Numbered from the stretch's first letter, positions 1 to 6,659 are shown. The stretch is 8,222 nucleotides of DNA from JBGSIZ01 sp041742255 (GCA_041742255.1 JBGSIZ010000221.1:1-8222), one strand, 5' to 3'. The notes: generated by a model from the letters alone, not told the origin. Numbers and translations are program-made.

Positions 1-440
1 GTGAACCGGGCCGCAAACAAGGCATCGGGCGACAGCCCAGCCAGCCGCGCGGCGTGCAGCGCCGTGCTGTCGGACGCATGGTAGGACGCCCGCAGCGCAA
101 TTTCGAGCCGCGCCACATCCGGCAAATAGGGCAGATGGGCCACGGGCGCGAAGCCCTTGAGAAAGCCCGGCATTTCCGCCCCGTAGTGCATCATGAGCGG
201 AGTGGTCGGCGGATGGTTGCGGACATAGATGCCGCCCATCGCCTTGAAAAACTGATCCCCCACCAGTTTGTGCAGGACCGGAAACGCGGCCATCAGCGCG
301 TCGATCAACCCGACCACCACATTGTTCCGGTAGACATCGAACCGTTTGCCCGCACTTTCGCCCTGCCCATTGGTCAAGCCGTCCGGCACCGGGGCCGTCG
401 GGTCCATCAGGGCCGCGCGGAATGTTGTCTGATTGGTCAT
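1..440 (-). CDS. bufC: BufC-like DUF2063 protein, partner of the MNIO enzyme (partial, C-terminus outside window)
   Basis: The first 146 codons are present; the gene runs off the left edge. The N-terminus carries the pattern of the DUF2063 (putative DNA-binding, HvfC/BufC) family: an N-terminal helix (TFRAAL), then RFDVYRNNV, a helix with LIDALMAAFPVLHKLVG, then YVRNHPP, and PYLPDVARLEIALRASYHA. Proteins of this family pair with DUF692 oxidases and are thought to present the precursor peptide to the enzyme, acting in the cytoplasm. The ATG start overlaps the bufB stop as ATGA, a 4-base overlap that suggests translational coupling. The name 'DNA-binding domain' is historical and I see no reason here to infer a regulator. 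The family call is firm; the role is inferred from the operon and known relatives. A DoxX-type membrane gene, which often follows in such operons, could lie beyond the left edge. Confidence 0.85.
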   Translation of the reverse strand, partial: MTNQTTFRAALMDPTAPVPDGLTNGQGESAGKRFDVYRNNVVVGLIDALMAAFPVLHKLVGDQFFKAMGGIYVRNHPPTTPLMMHYGAEMPGFLKGFAPVAHLPYLPDVARLEIALRASYHASDSTALHAARLAGLSPDALFAARF

Positions 441-1291
441 GCTGTCACCGTTTGCAGGGCGCGGGCCGCGCGGGCGGCTTCGGCCTCCAGCACGGGCCAG
501 TCGGGCACGTCGTTGTCCCATTCCACCAGCAGGGGCCGGGGGCCCGACCGCGCCAAGGTATAATCCAACAGCGCCCAGACCGGGTCTGCCATCGCCCGCC
601 CGTGGCTGTCGATCAAGAGCGGATTGCCCGCCCCGTCATCGTCCACGTCATGCCCCCCAAGGTGCATTTCGCCGACCGCCCCCAAAGGAAAGCTGTCGAT
701 GTAGGCGCGCGGGTCCAGCGACAGGTTGGTCGCCGACACAAACACGTTGTTCACGTCCAGCAACAGACCGCAGCCGGTGCGGGTCGCCACCTCGCGCAGG
801 AAATCGGTTTCGGACATGTCCGAGGCCGCAAACGCGAGATACGAGGATGGGTTTTCCAGCAGCATCCGCCGCCCGAGCGTCGTTTGCACGGCGTCAATGT
901 GGTCCGCGACCCGCGTCACCGTCGCCTGTGTATAGGGCAGCGGCAGCAGGTCGTTCAGAAACGCCGCGTCATGGGTGGACCATGCCAGATGTTCGGAAAA
1001 GCTGGCCGGGTTCAGCCAGCCAACAAGGTGTTTCAACCGCGCCAGATGATCGGGGTCCAACCGCCCTTCGCCACCGATGGACAGGCCAACGCCGTGGACC
1101 GAGATCGGGAACCGTTCGGCCAAGTGCCGCAGTTGCGCCAGCGGTCGCCCGCCGTCCCCCATGTAGTTTTCCGCGTGAATTTCGAGCCAGCCGACGCTGC
1201 CGGGGTCTGCCATGATCGCGCTGTAATGCTGGGCCTTGTAGCCCACACCGGGCAGAGGCGGCAGTGCTGCGGGGCGGGCAGTGTCAAGCAT
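437..1291 (-). CDS. bufB: DUF692 multinuclear non-heme iron-dependent oxidase (bufferin-modifying enzyme BufB)
   Basis: A complete 284-residue protein of the MbnB/TglH/HvfB/BufB family (DUF692), which folds as a TIM barrel holding two or three iron ions and oxidatively converts peptide cysteines into heterocycles. Visible signature segments in order: GVGYKAQHY (15-23), WLEIHAENYMG (35-45), SVHGVGLSIGG (64-74), SEHLAWS (99-105), LLENPSSYL (144-152), LLLDVNNVFVSA (176-187), GEMHLGGH (207-214), DSHG (228-231) and LVEWDND (255-261). The His, Glu, Asp and Asn residues in these segments (H39, H66, E100, H101, E146, D179, N181, H210, D228, H230) are the usual metal-ligand and active-site positions, and none appears to be missing. 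Length is normal for the family. The ATG start has only a modest AAAGG six bases upstream. Its neighbours are the cysteine precursor bufA upstream (104-base gap with two hairpins) and bufC downstream (ATGA overlap). The substrate is inferred to be BufA. Confidence 0.93.
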   Translation of the reverse strand: MLDTARPAALPPLPGVGYKAQHYSAIMADPGSVGWLEIHAENYMGDGGRPLAQLRHLAERFPISVHGVGLSIGGEGRLDPDHLARLKHLVGWLNPASFSEHLAWSTHDAAFLNDLLPLPYTQATVTRVADHIDAVQTTLGRRMLLENPSSYLAFAASDMSETDFLREVATRTGCGLLLDVNNVFVSATNLSLDPRAYIDSFPLGAVGEMHLGGHDVDDDGAGNPLLIDSHGRAMADPVWALLDYTLARSGPRPLLVEWDNDVPDWPVLEAEAARAARALQTVTA

Positions 1292-1326
1292 TTGGGGCCT
1301 TTTAGGTGCAGTATTGGAATGCAGAA

Positions 1327-1353
1327 CGGCGGCCCGGATGGGACGGGCCGCCG
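1327..1353 (-). promoter_or_regulatory. Intercistronic stem-loop II between bufA and bufB
   Basis: A perfect 10-bp GC-rich inverted repeat (CGGCGGCCCG / CGGGCCGCCG) with a 7-base loop. Read on the minus strand it is followed by TTCTGCATT rather than a true U-run. It is therefore more likely a leaky terminator, processing or mRNA-stability element than a full stop. It lies 36 bases upstream of the bufB start. Confidence 0.7.
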
Positions 1354-1358
1354 AAATG

Positions 1359-1385
1359 GGGCAGGGGGCGTGTGCCCACCTGCCC
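1359..1385 (-). promoter_or_regulatory. Intercistronic stem-loop I between bufA and bufB
   Basis: An 11-bp hairpin starting 10 bases after the bufA stop codon. GGGCAGG (1359-1365) pairs with CCTGCCC (1379-1385), and GGGC (1366-1369) pairs with GCCC (1374-1377). There is one bulged base at 1378 and a four-base loop. On the minus strand it is followed only by CATTT before stem-loop II begins, so the two form a tandem pair. It probably protects the 3' end of a short bufA transcript and/or reduces read-through into bufBC. Confidence 0.7.
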
Positions 1386-1395
1386 GGTCGTGACC

Positions 1396-1698
1396 TTAGG
1401 AGGCCATATCACGCTCGAGGGCTTCGAGCGACCCCATGCGGGCGGTGCCGTCGGCGGCAGCGGGCAGTTCCATCGTGGCGCAGGTGCCAGCGGGCACGAG
1501 CGTCCAGGCGTTGCCCTGGTAGTCAACGGTCGAGGTGCCTGCACAGGTGGTGCCGGGGCCGGCTGCACAGCCGTTTTCGCCGGCGAGTGCCACGCCGAAG
1601 CACTTTTCTTCGCCGGCAGCAGCGGCAGTGTTGGCCAGAGCGGTGAGGGCGGTGGCGACAGCGGAAGCGGCCATCAGGGTGGTGGACATCTTGGACAT
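1396..1698 (-). CDS. bufA: DUF2282 bufferin precursor peptide with signal peptide and four cysteines
   Basis: A 100-residue exported peptide. Residues 1-28 form a signal peptide (SK at the n-region, hydrophobic AASAVATALTALA, then NTAAAA with likely cleavage before GEEKC). The mature part carries the DUF2282 signature EKCFGVALAGENGC, then TTCAGTSTVDYQGNAW and LVPAGTC. Its four cysteines are C33, C44, C52 and C73. In the Caulobacter bufferins the family is known to bind copper in the periplasm after the MNIO enzyme and its partner oxidise the central cysteines into thiooxazole rings. I recall the two outer cysteines forming a disulfide, and by analogy C44 and C52 would be the modified ones here. 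The C-terminal tail (residues 78-100, rich in Ala, Glu and Asp) has no obvious role. I chose the first ATG because AAAGGGA lies six bases upstream on the minus strand; an in-frame ATG three codons later is the alternative. Confidence 0.92.
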   Translation of the reverse strand: MSKMSTTLMAASAVATALTALANTAAAAGEEKCFGVALAGENGCAAGPGTTCAGTSTVDYQGNAWTLVPAGTCATMELPAAADGTARMGSLEALERDMAS

Positions 1699-1876
1699 GG
1701 AAAATCCCTTTCAAGGAGATGACGGTTAACTTTGGTCCCCCAAGACCGGGGTGACAAGGACACAATAGGAAGGTTTGTAACGCCTGATCCAGTCACGCCC
1801 CTGTGCATCGCGGGGCCGTGAAGGCCGGTGAGGATGTGGCGGGATGTCGCAGCCGCGACCGTCGGGCAAGTCATTG
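1699..1876 (-). promoter_or_regulatory. Upstream region of bufABC (promoter expected, not resolved)
   Basis: This stretch between the thrS terminator and bufA must hold the bufABC promoter, because the terminator cuts off thrS read-through. I see no convincing sigma-70 pair. Visible features are a palindromic GTTAAC (1725-1730), a TTGG-N4-CCAA inverted repeat (1732-1743) and a short dyad GTCGC-N4-GCGAC (1846-1859). Bufferin operons in Caulobacter are controlled by an ECF sigma factor (SigF), so an ECF-type promoter is possible, but I cannot point to one. Confidence 0.35.
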
Positions 1877-1912
1877 AAAACAATAAACCCGTCCGGGTTT
1901 CGCCGGACGGGT
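1876..1912 (-). terminator. Rho-independent terminator of thrS
   Basis: A perfect 10-bp stem (ACCCGTCCGG 1887-1896 with CCGGACGGGT 1903-1912) and a six-base loop. On the minus strand the stem is followed by TTATTGTTTT. It begins 25 bases after the thrS stop codon. It separates thrS from the bufABC operon, which is transcribed in the same direction. Confidence 0.9.
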
Positions 1913-1937
1913 CTGTTACACGGAATGTCCCGATTTG

Positions 1938-3884
1938 TTACAACAGATCGGGCGGCGTCGCCTCGATCCGGAGCCGATCCACGATTCCCGTGAGCGATGT
2001 TACAGAGGTTTGCTGTTCCCCCAGTCGCCGGACGGACACAGTGCGGTCCTCGACCTCGCGCGCGCCGACGGCGAGGATGACCGGAACCTTGCCAACCGAA
2101 TGGTCGCGCACCTTGTAGTTGATTTTTTCGTTGCGCAGATCGACCTCGGCCCGAACGCCCGCCGCCGTCAGGGCTGCGGCCACTTCGATGCAATAGTCGT
2201 CCGCGTCCGACACGATGGCCGCCACGACGACCTGACGCGGGGCGAGCCAGAACGGCAGTTTGCCCGCGTGTTCTTCGATCAGGATGCCAATGAACCGCTC
2301 GAACGATCCCAGAACCGCCCGGTGCAGCATGATGGGCCTGTGTTTGGCCCCGTCAGGAGCGATGTAGCTGGCATCCAGCCGTTCGGGCAGGTTGGGGTCC
2401 AATTGCAACGTGCCGCATTGCCAGTCCCGTCCGATGGCATCGGTCAGCACGAATTCCAGCTTGGGCGCATAGAACGCGCCTTCGCCTTCGAAAATTTCGA
2501 ACGCGCGCCCGGCGGCGGTGCAGGCGTTGGCAAGGGCCGCTTCCATCCGGTCCCAGCTTTCTTCGCTGCCGACCCGTTTTTCCGGGCGGGTGGACAGTTT
2601 GACCCGCCATTTCGCAAAGCCGAGGTCGTCATAAATCCGGGCCAGAAAGTCGATGAATTTCTTCGACTCCGTCTCGACCTGATCCATCGTGCAGAAGATG
2701 TGGGCGTCATCCTGCGTGAACCCGCGCACCCGCATGATCCCGTGCAGCGCGCCCGAGGGTTCATAGCGGTTACAGGACCCGAATTCCGCCATGCGCAGCG
2801 GCAATTCGCGGTAGGATTTCAGGCTGTGGTTGAAAATCTGCACATGGCAGGGGCAATTCATCGGTTTCAGCGCGTTGATGGTCTTTTCCCGCGCGTGATC
2901 CTCGTCCACTTCGACGATGAACATGTTGTCGCGGTAGTTGTCCCAGTGACCCGAAGCCTCCCACAGTTTGCGGTTGACCACTTGGGGCGTGTTCACCTCG
3001 ACATATCCATCCCGCCGTTGTTGGCGGCGCATGTAGTCCTGAAGCGTGGTGTAGATGGTCCAGCCGTGGGGGTGCCAGAAAATCTGACCGGGGGCTTCTT
3101 CCTGCATGTGGAACAGGTCCATTTCGCGGCCCAGTTTGCGGTGGTCGCGTTTGGCGGCCTCCTCGAGCATGTGCAGGTGCGCCTTGAGGTCGTCGCGGTT
3201 GCGGAATGCCACGCCGTAGATCCGTTGCAGCATCGGCCGCGTCGCATCGCCCAGCCAATAGGCTCCGGCCACATGGGTCAGTTTGAACCCGTCAGCGGGC
3301 ACTTGCCCGGTGTGTTGCAGGTGGGGCCCCCGGCACATATCCTGCCAGTCCCCGTGCCAATACATCCGCAGGTCTTCGCCCGCCGGAATCCGGTCGATCA
3401 GTTCGAGTTTGAACGGCTCGCCCCGGTCTGTGTAGTAGGCAATCGCCCGGTCGCGGTCCCAGACCTCGGTCTTGACCGGATCGCGGGCGTTGATGATCTG
3501 TTTCATCTTCGCCTCGATCTGACCCAGATCTTCGGGCGTGAACGGGTCCGCCCGGTCAAAATCGTAGAACCAGCCATAGTCCCGCACCGGGCCGATCGTG
3601 ACCTTTACGTCCGGCCAGATCTCTTGCACCGCGCGGGCCATGATGTGCGCGCAATCGTGGCGGATGAGTTCCAGCGCCGCTGCGTCGTCCTTGATCGTGT
3701 TGAGCGCGATGGTGGCGTCTGCGTGGATCGGCCATTGCAGATCGAAATGCGCGCCGTTCACCTGTGCCGAGATTGACGCCTTGGCAAGGCTGGGCGCGAT
3801 GGACGCTGCGACCTGCGCGGGTGTGATCCCGGCGTCAAACATGCGCACGGTGCCATCGGGGAATGTCAGGGAAATCTGGCTCAT
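1938..3884 (-). CDS. thrS: Threonyl-tRNA synthetase
   Basis: A complete 648-residue class II aminoacyl-tRNA synthetase that charges tRNA-Thr with threonine in the cytoplasm. Domains in order: an N-terminal TGS-like domain (about 1-62); an editing domain (about 65-230) with the HxxxH pair H76/H80 in HDCAH and the second site C184/H188 in CRGPH, which removes mischarged serine; the catalytic core (about 250-545); and the anticodon-binding domain (about 550-640, with LRNEKINYKVRD). The core shows MNCPCH, RMAEFGSCNRYEPSG (motif 2), GFTQDDAHIFC and the motif 3 region around HRAVLGSFERF. The expected zinc ligands are C344, H395 and H521, matching C334/H385/H511 of the E. coli enzyme. The ATG is preceded by GAGGAG seven bases upstream. 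No residue needed for aminoacylation or editing looks altered. The gene appears monocistronic, with a terminator downstream and a divergent gene upstream. Confidence 0.98.
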   Translation of the reverse strand: MSQISLTFPDGTVRMFDAGITPAQVAASIAPSLAKASISAQVNGAHFDLQWPIHADATIALNTIKDDAAALELIRHDCAHIMARAVQEIWPDVKVTIGPVRDYGWFYDFDRADPFTPEDLGQIEAKMKQIINARDPVKTEVWDRDRAIAYYTDRGEPFKLELIDRIPAGEDLRMYWHGDWQDMCRGPHLQHTGQVPADGFKLTHVAGAYWLGDATRPMLQRIYGVAFRNRDDLKAHLHMLEEAAKRDHRKLGREMDLFHMQEEAPGQIFWHPHGWTIYTTLQDYMRRQQRRDGYVEVNTPQVVNRKLWEASGHWDNYRDNMFIVEVDEDHAREKTINALKPMNCPCHVQIFNHSLKSYRELPLRMAEFGSCNRYEPSGALHGIMRVRGFTQDDAHIFCTMDQVETESKKFIDFLARIYDDLGFAKWRVKLSTRPEKRVGSEESWDRMEAALANACTAAGRAFEIFEGEGAFYAPKLEFVLTDAIGRDWQCGTLQLDPNLPERLDASYIAPDGAKHRPIMLHRAVLGSFERFIGILIEEHAGKLPFWLAPRQVVVAAIVSDADDYCIEVAAALTAAGVRAEVDLRNEKINYKVRDHSVGKVPVILAVGAREVEDRTVSVRRLGEQQTSVTSLTGIVDRLRIEATPPDLL

Positions 3885-3946
3885 GGGCCAACTCCTCGTC
3901 GGTTTGGCGCCTACGAAGCGCCCGGTTGCGGGTTATATCGAGCGCG

Positions 3947-3975
3947 GTTGTGGAGAGTTCGGCCAGCGCCGTCAA
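3947..3975 (-). promoter_or_regulatory. Candidate thrS promoter
   Basis: On the minus strand TTGACG (3970-3975) is followed after 17 bases by CACAAC (3947-3952), a good -35 with a weak -10, as is common in this group. A better isolated -10-like TATAAC (3932-3937) lacks a matching -35 at proper spacing. Transcription would start roughly 50-60 bases ahead of thrS. This is inferred from motif resemblance only. Confidence 0.35.
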
Positions 3976-4036
3976 GAGGGCGGGGGCCGTGGTTGTTGGC
4001 GGCCCCGGTTCGCCCCATTGTATACCCAGATAGACA

Positions 4037-4064
4037 TTGACCGCGACGCTTGATGCGATAAACA
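4037..4064 (+). promoter_or_regulatory. Candidate promoter of the small helical-protein gene
   Basis: TTGACC (4037-4042) and TAAACA (4059-4064) are separated by 16 bases, giving a strong -35 and a weak -10. The predicted start near 4070 falls directly on the inverted repeat that follows. Motif resemblance only. Confidence 0.35.
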
Positions 4065-4070
4065 CGACAT

Positions 4071-4086
4071 GTTTCCGATTGGAAAC
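4071..4086. promoter_or_regulatory. Inverted repeat GTTTCC-N4-GGAAAC, possible operator
   Basis: A perfect 6+6 dyad with spacer GATT, placed just downstream of the candidate -10 and 20 bases before the start codon of the gene at 4107. The spacing and position suit a repressor-binding site. As RNA it would be a weak six-pair hairpin ahead of the ribosome binding site. Confidence 0.4.
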
Positions 4087-4106
4087 TGACCGCCAAGGAG
4101 CCCACC

Positions 4107-4352
4107 ATGCCCAGCTACAACCGCAGTTTTGATCTGACCGTCGCCGATGTTGACCTGATCGAGGAGGCCCTGCGCGCCCGTGGCCGCGAATTGTCGAGCA
4201 TGCGCATCGCCTTGACCGAGGAAAACCCCGCCCATTTGGAAACCATCCGCGTGATCGAGGCCGATCTGCGGACGGGCGAGGAATTGCTGGGCCGCATTCA
4301 CAATCAAAAAGTGTTCTATCGCCCCCGGTCGTCTGTCTATATCGGCGGCTGA
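4107..4352 (+). CDS. Small conserved-looking helical protein, function unknown
   Basis: An 81-residue soluble protein with no signal peptide, membrane segment or cysteine. Start chosen at the ATG with AAGGAG six bases upstream, an excellent ribosome binding site. Residues 11-66 are predicted by eye to form two charged amphipathic helices (ADVDLIEEALRARGRELSS and PAHLETIRVIEADLRTGEEL) broken near NP at 40-41, which suggests a helical hairpin or dimer. The C-terminus is basic and aromatic (VFYRPRSS). I do not recognise a named family. It is divergent from thrS and may be co-transcribed with the hydrolase gene 69 bases downstream. Codon use matches its neighbours, so it looks like a genuine gene. 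Confidence 0.8.
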   Translation: MPSYNRSFDLTVADVDLIEEALRARGRELSSMRIALTEENPAHLETIRVIEADLRTGEELLGRIHNQKVFYRPRSSVYIGG

Positions 4353-4421
4353 TCCGGGTTTGAGCGTTGGCATCGGGCGTTTGATGTTGTCCCGCGCGGT
4401 GCCCTGTGGTGCAACAGCGGC

Positions 4422-5198
4422 ATGACCCGACCCGATTTCATCCTCACCCCCGAAGGCCGCCGTATTGCGATGCATATGTTGGCCGGCGCGACGCCCACCG
4501 TGGTTTTCCTTGGCGGGTTCAAATCCGACATGGGCGGCACCAAGGCGGTGGCCCTGCAGGATTGGGCGCAGCGCACCGGACGCGCCTTTGTCCGGTTCGA
4601 CTATTCCGGTCATGGCCAAAGCGGCGGCGCGTTCGAGGATGGCGCGATCAGCGACTGGTTTGCCGATGCCTGCGCCGTTCTGGCCCGGATTGACGGCCCG
4701 GTCGTGCTGGTCGGATCGTCGATGGGTGGCTGGATTTCCTTGCTGGTGACGCGCGCAATGCCGGACCGCGTTGCGGGCCTTGTCACCGTCGCTGCCGCCC
4801 CCGATTTCACCGAGGACAGCATGTGGGCCGGGTTCACCGATGCACAGCGTGCGGCGTTGATCACACAGGGCCGCGTCGCCTTGCCGTCCGACTATGGCGA
4901 CCCCTATGTCATCACCCGCCGCCTGATCGAGGATGGCCGCACCGCCCTTGTCCTGCGCGACCCGCTGCCCTTGCCTTGTCCGACGCGGTTCTTGCAGGGA
5001 ACGGCGGACGTCGATGTGAATCAATCCGTGGCTCACCGCCTGTTGGCGCATGTGACAGGCGACGATATCCGCCTGACGCTGGTCAAAGGGGCCGATCACC
5101 GATTTTGCACGCCCGACTGTCTGACCCTGATCGAACAGGCCGTGGACGAGGTTTTGAGCGGGCACGCTCAGGCGGGTCAGGACTGCCCGCCCGGCTGA
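4422..5198 (+). CDS. Alpha/beta hydrolase, ABHD10-like serine esterase/thioesterase
   Basis: A 258-residue cytoplasmic serine hydrolase with a complete catalytic set. The oxyanion-loop strand is VVFLGGFKSDMGGTKA (27-42), a pattern typical of the ABHD10-like group (mammalian members are S-depalmitoylases and acyl-glucuronide hydrolases). RFDYSGHGQSGG (58-69) follows. The nucleophile elbow GSSMGG (98-103) puts the serine at 100. The acid is probably D196 in GTADVDV, and the histidine is H226 in GADHRF. The in-vivo substrate cannot be read from the sequence. The ATG at 4422 gives the normal N-terminus for the family but has no clear Shine-Dalgarno sequence, so translation may depend on read-through from the gene before it. 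A short GGCGGG/CCCGCC dyad overlaps the last codons (5171-5191) and could help termination. Confidence 0.9.
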   Translation: MTRPDFILTPEGRRIAMHMLAGATPTVVFLGGFKSDMGGTKAVALQDWAQRTGRAFVRFDYSGHGQSGGAFEDGAISDWFADACAVLARIDGPVVLVGSSMGGWISLLVTRAMPDRVAGLVTVAAAPDFTEDSMWAGFTDAQRAALITQGRVALPSDYGDPYVITRRLIEDGRTALVLRDPLPLPCPTRFLQGTADVDVNQSVAHRLLAHVTGDDIRLTLVKGADHRFCTPDCLTLIEQAVDEVLSGHAQAGQDCPPG

Positions 5199-5212
5199 CG
5201 TAAGGTTTCCTT

Positions 5213-5241
5213 TTGGCTTTGGCCCGCGCCGTGCATAGGCT
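5213..5241 (+). promoter_or_regulatory. Candidate promoter of the GPH transporter gene
   Basis: TTGGCT (5213-5218) and TAGGCT (5236-5241) are separated by exactly 17 bases. This follows the TTGnC / TAnnnT style seen in Rhodobacteraceae. The predicted start near 5248 lies 22 bases before the ATG and just ahead of a GGGAGGGG ribosome binding site. The -35 falls on the TTG that would open a longer reading frame, which argues that this extension is not translated. Confidence 0.5.
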
Positions 5242-5269
5242 GCGCCAAAATACCTTGGGAGGGGTCAAA

Positions 5270-6631
5270 ATGGCATTGTCGCTGGGGCAAAAGGCGGGCT
5301 GGGGCGTGGCCGATATGGGCGTTGTCGTCTTTGTCGTGGTCAAGCAACTGCTGGTTCTGAATTTTCTGACCGCGTTTCTGGGGGTGCCTGTTGGCATCGC
5401 GGGGATGGTCACAACCGCCGTGCTGGTGTTTGACATGATCACCGACCCGCTGGTGGGGTATCTTTCGGACCGGACCACCACCCGGTGGGGCCGTCGCGCG
5501 CCGTGGATGTTTGTGGGGGCCGTCATCATGGCCGCAGGGATGATCGGGTTGTTCGCGGTGCCCCAAGGGGCGGGTCAGACGGTCATTCTGTTGTGGGTCG
5601 TGGGATTTTTCGGGATCGCCACAATCGGGTTCACCATGGTGGCCATTCCATACGGCGCACAGGCGGGCGAAATGACCCAAGACCCCCGCGAACGGTCGGT
5701 GATGACCGGTTGGCGCATGGGCTTTGCCAGTGTCGGGATTCTGGTCGGTGGGGCCGTGATCCCCGGTTTGGCGGCAAGCATGGGATATGCCATGGCGGCC
5801 ACGGTGGCGTCACCGCTGATTATCGGGGCGATCTGGTTGTCGCTTTGGGCGACGCGGCGCGCGCCGCGCATCGCCGAGGCATCGTCGGTCAGCCTGCGGG
5901 GCATGGCGGGGCTGGTGTTTTCGAACCGCCCGTTTGTGGTTCTGGTGGCGCTATACGGTGTCATGACGCTGGCCATCGCCCTGATCACCGCAGGGTTGCC
6001 GTTTGCCGCGACCTATCTGATCGTGGACGACGGGGCGACCGCATTGTCGGGTGCGGCCAAGGCGCTGACCACCTTGAGCCTGATGTTCGCGGCCTTTGTC
6101 GTCGGGTCGATCCTGAGCCAGGCGGTCTGGGTGATGTTGTCCCACCGTTTGGGCAAACTTGCGGCGCTGGTCGTGGGATTGTGCCTTTATATCGGGTTGC
6201 TTTATGCGCTCTATACCGCGTTGCCTTCGGTCAATGTCACAGCGATTGCCGGGTTGTTCGTTCTGGCGGGGATTTGCAACGGGTCGTATCAGCAAATCCC
6301 TTGGGCTATCTATCCCGACCTGATGGACGTGACCCGCGCCGAAAGTGGCGAGGCAATCGAGGGCGCGTTTTCAGCGGTTTGGTTGTTTGGGCAGAAACTG
6401 GCAAACGCGCTGGCGCCGGCGTTGTTGGGGTGGATCCTTGCCGCGCGGGGGTGGCAAGAAAGCACGACGGGCGTGGCCGTGCAGACCGATGCCGCCTTGG
6501 CCACGTTGCAGATGTCTATAACGGTGGTCCCTGCGGTCATCCTTGGGGTGGCCGTGTTGGGGTTGATCGCGGTCTATCGCCCGATTGCCGGGCGGGCTGT
6601 GTCGCGGGCCATGGCCCAAACCCGCGCCTGA
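5270..6631 (+). CDS. MFS transporter of the GPH (glycoside-pentoside-hexuronide:cation symporter) family
   Basis: A 453-residue inner-membrane protein with about 12 hydrophobic segments, of the MFS_2 / GPH symporter type (relatives include MelB and XynB-like sugar transporters), which import sugars or glycosides with Na+ or H+. Diagnostic segments are GQKAGWGVADMG (6-17), VFDMITDPLVGYLSDRT (53-69) followed by TRWGRRAPW (71-79), NGSYQQIPWAIYPDLMDV (337-354) and ESGEAIEGAFSAVWLFGQK (358-376). Acidic residues D55, D59 and D67 in the second helix match the cation-binding region of the family. I chose the ATG at 5270 because GGGAGGGG lies five bases upstream and the sequence then starts as family members do. 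The frame is open 19 codons further upstream to a TTG, but that lies in the promoter. The substrate cannot be assigned; no sugar-catabolic enzymes are adjacent. Confidence 0.92.
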   Translation: MALSLGQKAGWGVADMGVVVFVVVKQLLVLNFLTAFLGVPVGIAGMVTTAVLVFDMITDPLVGYLSDRTTTRWGRRAPWMFVGAVIMAAGMIGLFAVPQGAGQTVILLWVVGFFGIATIGFTMVAIPYGAQAGEMTQDPRERSVMTGWRMGFASVGILVGGAVIPGLAASMGYAMAATVASPLIIGAIWLSLWATRRAPRIAEASSVSLRGMAGLVFSNRPFVVLVALYGVMTLAIALITAGLPFAATYLIVDDGATALSGAAKALTTLSLMFAAFVVGSILSQAVWVMLSHRLGKLAALVVGLCLYIGLLYALYTALPSVNVTAIAGLFVLAGICNGSYQQIPWAIYPDLMDVTRAESGEAIEGAFSAVWLFGQKLANALAPALLGWILAARGWQESTTGVAVQTDAALATLQMSITVVPAVILGVAVLGLIAVYRPIAGRAVSRAMAQTRA

Positions 6632-6659
6632 CCCCTTTTCCTGCGGGTCGCTTTGCGCC

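Noticed and set aside
422..1393. A 323-codon plus-strand frame opposite bufB
   Set aside because: Shadow of the DUF692 gene, whose metal-ligand segments are unmistakable.
1846..1859. Dyad GTCGC-N4-GCGAC upstream of bufA as an operator
   Set aside because: Only five base pairs in GC-rich DNA and far from bufA; easily due to chance.
1935..3776. A 613-codon open frame on the plus strand opposite thrS
   Set aside because: It is the antisense shadow of a GC-rich, clearly functional thrS; the translation is low-complexity, rich in His, Arg and Val and matches no family.
3983..4006. Stem GGGGCCG/CGGCCCC with a 10-base loop upstream of thrS, considered as a terminator or tRNA-sensing leader
   Set aside because: No U-run on either strand, it lies at or upstream of the likely thrS start site, and no T-box features are present.
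3972..5165. A 397-codon minus-strand frame opposite the small protein and the ABHD10-like hydrolase
   Set aside because: The plus strand encodes a hydrolase with a complete catalytic set and a small gene with an excellent ribosome binding site; the minus frame has no recognisable motif.
5171..5191. GGCGGG/CCCGCC dyad at the end of the ABHD10-like gene as a terminator
   Set aside because: Short stem inside coding sequence with the T-rich stretch 15 bases away; at best weak, so not listed as a terminator.
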